Assembly (NCBI GenBank): GCA_036267155.1
Contig: DATAWP010000001.1
Location: 1-64,000, forward strand
Direction of reading: 5' to 3'
Length of the DNA stretch: 64,000 nt
DNA from: PALSA-1353 sp036267155
GTDB taxonomy: Bacteria; Planctomycetota; Phycisphaerae; Tepidisphaerales; Tepidisphaeraceae
The position numbers were made by a program, and so were the translations under genes. This document shows, in pieces, positions 60,178 through 64,000 of the stretch. The notes beneath the pieces are model-generated. The model made no database searches and was not told where the DNA came from. It saw nothing but the letters and a program-made list of their open reading frames with translations. The stretch's first letter is position 1, and each line of letters starts with the position of its first letter.

Positions 60178-61131
60178 ATGGAGTATCAGGTCGAACAACC
60201 CGAGCAGGTTCTCTCCTGGCTGGGCTCACTCGCGGATGCTACGCGGCTGCGCCTGCTGCGTTTACTGGAGCGCCAGGAGCTGGGCGTGGCTGAACTTTGC
60301 GACATTTTGCAGCTTCCCCAATCCACCGTCAGCCGGCACCTGAAAGTTCTCGGTGACCTTGGCTGGGTCGGCAGTCGAAAAGAGGGAACCGCTCATTTTT
60401 ATCGGACGATTCTGGATGAGCTGGACCCAGCCGCCCGTCGGCTCTGGCTTGTGTCGCGCGAGCAGACCGACCGCTGGGCAACCGTCGCGCAGGACCAGCT
60501 TCGCCTTCAGCGCCTGCTCCAGCAGCGGTCTGACAGCCAATCGTTCTTCGCCGGTGCGGCCGGCAAATGGGACACCCTCCGCAGCCAACTCTATGGCGAT
60601 CGTTTTTCCGCCTCCGCGTGCTTCGGACTGCTGCCGGATGGTTGGGTGGTCGCGGACCTCGGCTGCGGCACCGGCCAGATCGCCGCCGATCTTGCTCCAT
60701 TCGTCCATCGGGTCATCGGCATCGACAATTCCGCGGCCATGCTCAAAGCCGCCCGCCGCCGGGTTGCGAATCTATCCAACGTCGAACTCCGCCGCGGCGA
60801 GTTGGTCTCCGTCCCCATTGACGACAATTCTTGCGATGCCGCTCTGATCGTCCTGGCATTGACCTATATCGTCGACCCCGCTGCCGCCATTCGGGAAGCC
60901 TCGCGCACTCTCAAGCCCGGCGGTAGAGTGGTCATCATCGATCTGCTTCCCCACGATCGCGACGACTTCCGGCGACAAATGAATCAGAACTGGCCCGGGT
61001 TCGATCTCGATTTGATTCGCCGCTGGCTCACCGATGCCCATTTGGACTCGGCCGTCTTCCGCCCGCTTGCACCGGAGTCGAATGTGAAGGGGCCGGCACT
61101 GTTTCTTGCCTGCGGGGTTAAAAATGCATAG
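60178..61131 (+). CDS. ArsR-family regulator fused to SAM-dependent methyltransferase
   Basis: A 317-residue fusion. Residues 1-95 are an ArsR/SmtB winged helix (DATRLRLLRLLERQELGVAELCDILQLPQSTVSRHLKVL). Residues 130-317 are a class I methyltransferase with VVADLGCGTGQIAADLAP (SAM-binding motif I) and GGRVVIIDLLP (motif IV-like). No metal-binding Cys pair of arsenic sensors is visible. Such fusions near ahcY are known as sensors of the S-adenosyl cycle; the downstream ahcY is 169 nt away. A role as a SAM/SAH-responsive repressor is inferred. Confidence 0.9.
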   Translation: MEYQVEQPEQVLSWLGSLADATRLRLLRLLERQELGVAELCDILQLPQSTVSRHLKVLGDLGWVGSRKEGTAHFYRTILDELDPAARRLWLVSREQTDRWATVAQDQLRLQRLLQQRSDSQSFFAGAAGKWDTLRSQLYGDRFSASACFGLLPDGWVVADLGCGTGQIAADLAPFVHRVIGIDNSAAMLKAARRRVANLSNVELRRGELVSVPIDDNSCDAALIVLALTYIVDPAAAIREASRTLKPGGRVVIIDLLPHDRDDFRRQMNQNWPGFDLDLIRRWLTDAHLDSAVFRPLAPESNVKGPALFLACGVKNA

Positions 61132-61146
61132 CACCAACGTAAACCA

Positions 61147-61261
61147 GAAATCCGAATGACGAATCAAATTTGAAATCCGAATGTTCGAAACGAAAACAAA
61201 AGATCGACTGCTTCGTCATTCGGTCATTCGGATTTCGAATTTGATTCGTCATTCGGATTTC
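61147..61261. repeat. large near-perfect inverted repeat upstream of ahcY
   Basis: Two 37-nt arms (61147-61183 and 61225-61261) pair at 36 of 37 positions around a 41-nt loop. Each arm itself contains the unit GAAATCCGAATG twice, once at either end. The right arm ends 39 nt before the ahcY ATG. It may be a mobile palindromic repeat or a long RNA hairpin in the ahcY leader. Confidence 0.85.
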
Positions 61262-61300
61262 GGATTTCCTTTTCAAACTTCGATAAACAAGGAGACAACC

Positions 61301-62782
61301 ATGACGCGTGTAATGTCCGCTCCCTCAAAGTCCCCAAAAAACACAGGATTGTTCGAATTCAAAGTCGCTGATCTTTCGCTGGCCGATTGGGGCCGCAAGG
61401 AGATCATGCTGGCCGAGCAGGAAATGCCCGGCCTGATGGCGGTGCGGGAAGAATACGCCGCCAAGCAGCCCCTCAAGGGCCTGCGCATCATGGGCTCGCT
61501 GCACATGACGATTCAGACGGCAGTGCTGATCGAAACCCTCAGCGCCCTGGGGGCCGATGTCCGCTGGTGCTCGTGCAACATCTTCAGCACGCAGGACCAT
61601 GCCGCGGCAGCCGTTGCCGTCGGCCCCAAGGGCACCGTGCAGAATCCCAAGGGCATTCCCGTTTTCGCCTGGAAGGGAGAGAATCTTGAGCAGTATTGGT
61701 GGTGCACCGAACGTGCTCTGGATTTCGGCGACGGCGGCGGTCCGAATCAGATCGTCGACGATGGCGGCGATGCCACGCTGCTGATCCACAAGGGATACGA
61801 ATATGAAACCGCCGGGAAAATCCCCTCGCCCGATTCCACGGACAACGAGGAATTCAAGGAAATTTTGAAACTTCTGGCCAAGTGTCGCGCACAAAATCCT
61901 CGGCGCTGGCACAAGGTCGCCGCCGAGATGCGTGGCGTTTCGGAGGAAACCACCACGGGCGTTCACCGTCTCTACGACATGCAAAAAGCCGGGACGCTGC
62001 TCTTCCCGGCCATTAACGTCAACGACAGCGTCACCAAGAGCAAATTTGATAACCTCTACGGCTGTCGCCATTCATTGGTCGACGGCCTGATGCGCGCGAC
62101 CGATGTCATGCTCAGCGGAAAAGTGGCGGTCGTATGCGGTTACGGCGACGTCGGAAAAGGCTGCGCCCAATCCCTCCGCGGCCAGGGCGCTCGCGTGATC
62201 GTGACGGAAATCGATCCCATCTGCGCCCTGCAGGCTTCCATGGAAGGATTCCAGGTCCTGCCGGTCGAGGAAACGCTGCCGTATGCCGACATCTTCATCA
62301 CGGCCACGGGCAATCATCACATCATCACCGCTGGACACATGTCCAAAATGAAGGACAAAGCGATCGTCGGCAACATTGGTCACTTTGACAACGAGATCGA
62401 CATGGCCGGCCTGAAGAAGACCAAAGGCATCAAGAAGATCAACATCAAGCCGCAGTATGACATGTGGACATTCACGGATGGCCACAGCGTATTGATTCTG
62501 GCCGAAGGCCGGCTGCTCAACCTCGGCTGCGCCACGGGCCACCCCAGTTTTGTGATGAGCAACAGTTTTACCAACCAAACGATCGCCCAGATCGAGTTAG
62601 CCACGAACACGTCCAAGTACGAAAAAAAGGTTTACGTGCTTCCAAAGCATTTGGACGAGAAAGTCGCCAGGCTGCATCTGGCCAAGATCGGCGCGAAGCT
62701 GACGAAGCTGACGAAGGACCAGGCCGATTACATCGGTGTGCCGGTGGACGGGCCGTATAAGAGCGAGCATTATCGGTATTGA
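61301..62782 (+). CDS. ahcY: adenosylhomocysteinase
   Basis: NAD-dependent hydrolase splitting S-adenosylhomocysteine to homocysteine and adenosine, which keeps methyltransferases from product inhibition. The 493-residue protein has WGRKEIMLAEQEMPGLM and GSLHMTIQTAVLIETL, with CNIFSTQDHAAAA in the substrate domain. The NAD site is VVCGYGDVGKGCAQSLRGQG, and the C-terminal catalytic tail ends GPYKSEHYRY. It has the extended insert of bacterial long-form enzymes. ATG 61301 has AAGGAG 7 nt upstream. A methyltransferase gene follows 139 nt downstream. Confidence 0.97.
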   Translation: MTRVMSAPSKSPKNTGLFEFKVADLSLADWGRKEIMLAEQEMPGLMAVREEYAAKQPLKGLRIMGSLHMTIQTAVLIETLSALGADVRWCSCNIFSTQDHAAAAVAVGPKGTVQNPKGIPVFAWKGENLEQYWWCTERALDFGDGGGPNQIVDDGGDATLLIHKGYEYETAGKIPSPDSTDNEEFKEILKLLAKCRAQNPRRWHKVAAEMRGVSEETTTGVHRLYDMQKAGTLLFPAINVNDSVTKSKFDNLYGCRHSLVDGLMRATDVMLSGKVAVVCGYGDVGKGCAQSLRGQGARVIVTEIDPICALQASMEGFQVLPVEETLPYADIFITATGNHHIITAGHMSKMKDKAIVGNIGHFDNEIDMAGLKKTKGIKKINIKPQYDMWTFTDGHSVLILAEGRLLNLGCATGHPSFVMSNSFTNQTIAQIELATNTSKYEKKVYVLPKHLDEKVARLHLAKIGAKLTKLTKDQADYIGVPVDGPYKSEHYRY

Positions 62783-62850
62783 CGCGACATTCCGTCGCGC
62801 TCCCCATGATCTCGGTGCCGTGGGAGGGCAACGTTTTCGATTCTCGCAAA

Positions 62851-62877
62851 AGCCGCAGGATAGCCATCCTGCGGGCT
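62851..62877. repeat. hairpin downstream of ahcY
   Basis: AGCC-GCAGGAT / ATCCTGC-GGCT stem with a 4-nt loop and one bulged G. No T-run. It resembles the palindrome after hpnH in its GGAT/ATCC core and position downstream of a gene. Confidence 0.6.
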
Positions 62878-62921
62878 CCGAATGGTGTACTGCACGGGAA
62901 TATGTGCTAAGGAGATCGACC

Positions 62922-63947
62922 ATGGCAAAACCAAATGCTTCCAAAACGGCCGTCACGCCCCAGCGACTTTTCGAACTCAGTTGGGGATTCGTTCCCACCC
63001 TCATGCTCCAGGCCGCGATTGAAAATCGCGTTTTTGACGCACTGGACGGCGGCCCCAAAAATATCGACCAGCTTGCCACGGCCACTGGAGCGTCCAAGCG
63101 CGGATTGCGGGCACTGGTCAACGCGCTGGTGGGTTTCGGGATTATTCATCGCCGGAAAGATCGCTTCACCCTCGCCCCGGACACCGCCGCTTTCATGGTT
63201 TCCACCAAGCCCGGGTTTCTGGGCGGAATCGTCCATCACATGACCGGCCAACTGCTCGACAATTTCCGCCATCTCCCCGAAATCGTCCGCACCGGAAAGC
63301 CCGCCACTCCCGTTAACCAACAGAAGAAGGGGTCTGAATTCTTCAGCAAATTCGTCGAGAGTCTTTTCAATCTCAGTTATCCAGTCGCCTGCGCCCTGGC
63401 CGATCACCTGGCTCCGAAACTTCCAAAAAACGGAAGGGTGAACATTCTGGACATCGCGGCCGGGTCGGGTGTCTGGGGGTTCGGCGTGGCGCAGAGATTT
63501 CCGCAATCGCAGATCACCGCCGTCGATTGGCCGGCCGTTCTCCCCGTCACCCGTCGCATCGCCAAGCGGCAAAAACTCGCCGATCGCCTCCGCACTATCG
63601 AAGGGGACATCCTGCAAGCCGATTACGGCAACGGATTTCACGTCGCCACGCTCGGCGCCATTCTTCACAGCGAGGGCGAAGCGCGATCCCGAAAGCTGCT
63701 GAAGAAAGTTTTCGACGCATTGGCTCCCGGCGGCGTGATCGCCATCGCCGAATTCGTTCCGAACGAAGACCGCACCGGCCCGCCGTATCCGCTGCTGTTC
63801 GCGGTCAACATGCTCGTCCACACCGATGAAGGCGACACGTTCACGTTCAAGGAAATGACCGGCTGGCTCAAACAGGCCGGTTTCCAGAAGATTCGGCAAG
63901 TCAAGGTTCCGGCGCCGTTCCCGCTGCTGGTCGCCAGCAAGCCGTAA
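62922..63947 (+). CDS. O-methyltransferase family 2 protein
   Basis: A 341-residue SAM-dependent methyltransferase of the plant/bacterial O-methyltransferase type. The N-terminal dimerisation/winged-helix domain has LMLQAAIENRVFDALDGGPKN and SKRGLRALVNALVGFG. The C-terminal Rossmann domain has NILDIAAGSGVWGFGVAQRFP (motif I), VDWPAVLPVTRRIA, and APGGVIAIAEFVPNEDR. Its substrate is probably a small hydroxylated or quinone-like compound. ATG 62922 has AAGGAG at good spacing. Location after ahcY fits SAH removal. Confidence 0.9.
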   Translation: MAKPNASKTAVTPQRLFELSWGFVPTLMLQAAIENRVFDALDGGPKNIDQLATATGASKRGLRALVNALVGFGIIHRRKDRFTLAPDTAAFMVSTKPGFLGGIVHHMTGQLLDNFRHLPEIVRTGKPATPVNQQKKGSEFFSKFVESLFNLSYPVACALADHLAPKLPKNGRVNILDIAAGSGVWGFGVAQRFPQSQITAVDWPAVLPVTRRIAKRQKLADRLRTIEGDILQADYGNGFHVATLGAILHSEGEARSRKLLKKVFDALAPGGVIAIAEFVPNEDRTGPPYPLLFAVNMLVHTDEGDTFTFKEMTGWLKQAGFQKIRQVKVPAPFPLLVASKP

Positions 63948-64000
63948 CGAGGTAGATCAGGCGGTGGATTCATGAGAGGCGATGCTGGGCGCCGCTGCTA

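Noticed and set aside
61132..61300. SAH riboswitch upstream of ahcY
   Set aside because: The leader is occupied by the long inverted repeat; the conserved core of known SAH riboswitches was not seen.
63948..64000. Start of another gene at the right edge
   Set aside because: Only 53 bases remain and no ribosome site or recognisable coding start is visible.

Overview
The window looks like a chromosomal segment of a planctomycete, probably of the Phycisphaerae/Tepidisphaerales type (inference). The signs are secreted proteins with the N-terminal LEPR-XLL motif, PEP-CTERM anchors, dockerin-like calcium repeats, prepilin-like proteins of the H-X9-DG kind, large TPR/GT41 (SPINDLY) proteins, a split hopanoid gene set, and GC-rich coding sequence. 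No rRNA, CRISPR array or complete mobile element is visible. An IS3-family transposase tail lies at the left edge and one tRNA-Ser(CGA) at about 41.3 kb.

Layout. 0-5 kb: IS3 remnant, a glycosyltransferase coupled to asd, a VapBC-type toxin-antitoxin pair with a palindromic operator, and hemL. 4.9-10.6 kb: hopanoid genes: hpnG diverging from hpnH, a small unknown gene, then squalene-hopene cyclase followed on the same strand by an outer-membrane beta-barrel gene. 10.8-16.6 kb: a cassette with an M14 carboxypeptidase, a 12-cysteine exported peptide carrying a double-glycine-type leader, a protein ending in a broken C39-peptidase-like domain, and a MauE/thioredoxin-like membrane protein. 16.7-20.8 kb: hpnO-hpnN. 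21-27.3 kb: a BarA-like hybrid kinase, a GT2 glycosyltransferase, and a REC-HD-GYP-REC-GGDEF protein. 27.5-39.5 kb: a sedolisin protease, a TPR-sulfotransferase, TPR-GT41 glycosyltransferases (one with two GT41 modules), a PEP-CTERM protein, a GT2, and recR. 39.5-42 kb: a MazE-like antitoxin with a decayed Doc toxin, accA, tRNA-Ser and a 3'-5' exonuclease. 42-58.4 kb: a glycan-use locus with a GH16 dockerin protein, PEP-CTERM proteins, a clan-A glycoside hydrolase, two paralogous pseudopilins, an XylR-type regulator, a 1188-aa putative carbohydrate enzyme and an MFS transporter. 58.7-64 kb: an FAD reductase, an ArsR-methyltransferase fusion, ahcY behind a long hairpin, and an O-methyltransferase.

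Two systems stand out. First, the 13.3-16.6 kb cassette looks like a maturation system for a disulfide-rich exported peptide: leader, C39-like domain and MauE/Trx redox partner sit together, although the C39 part has lost its His region. Second, a conserved 31-nt operator occurs four times, upstream of two PEP-CTERM genes, upstream of one pseudopilin, and between the second pseudopilin and the xylR-like regulator. It defines a local regulon that joins pseudopilins to glycan degradation.
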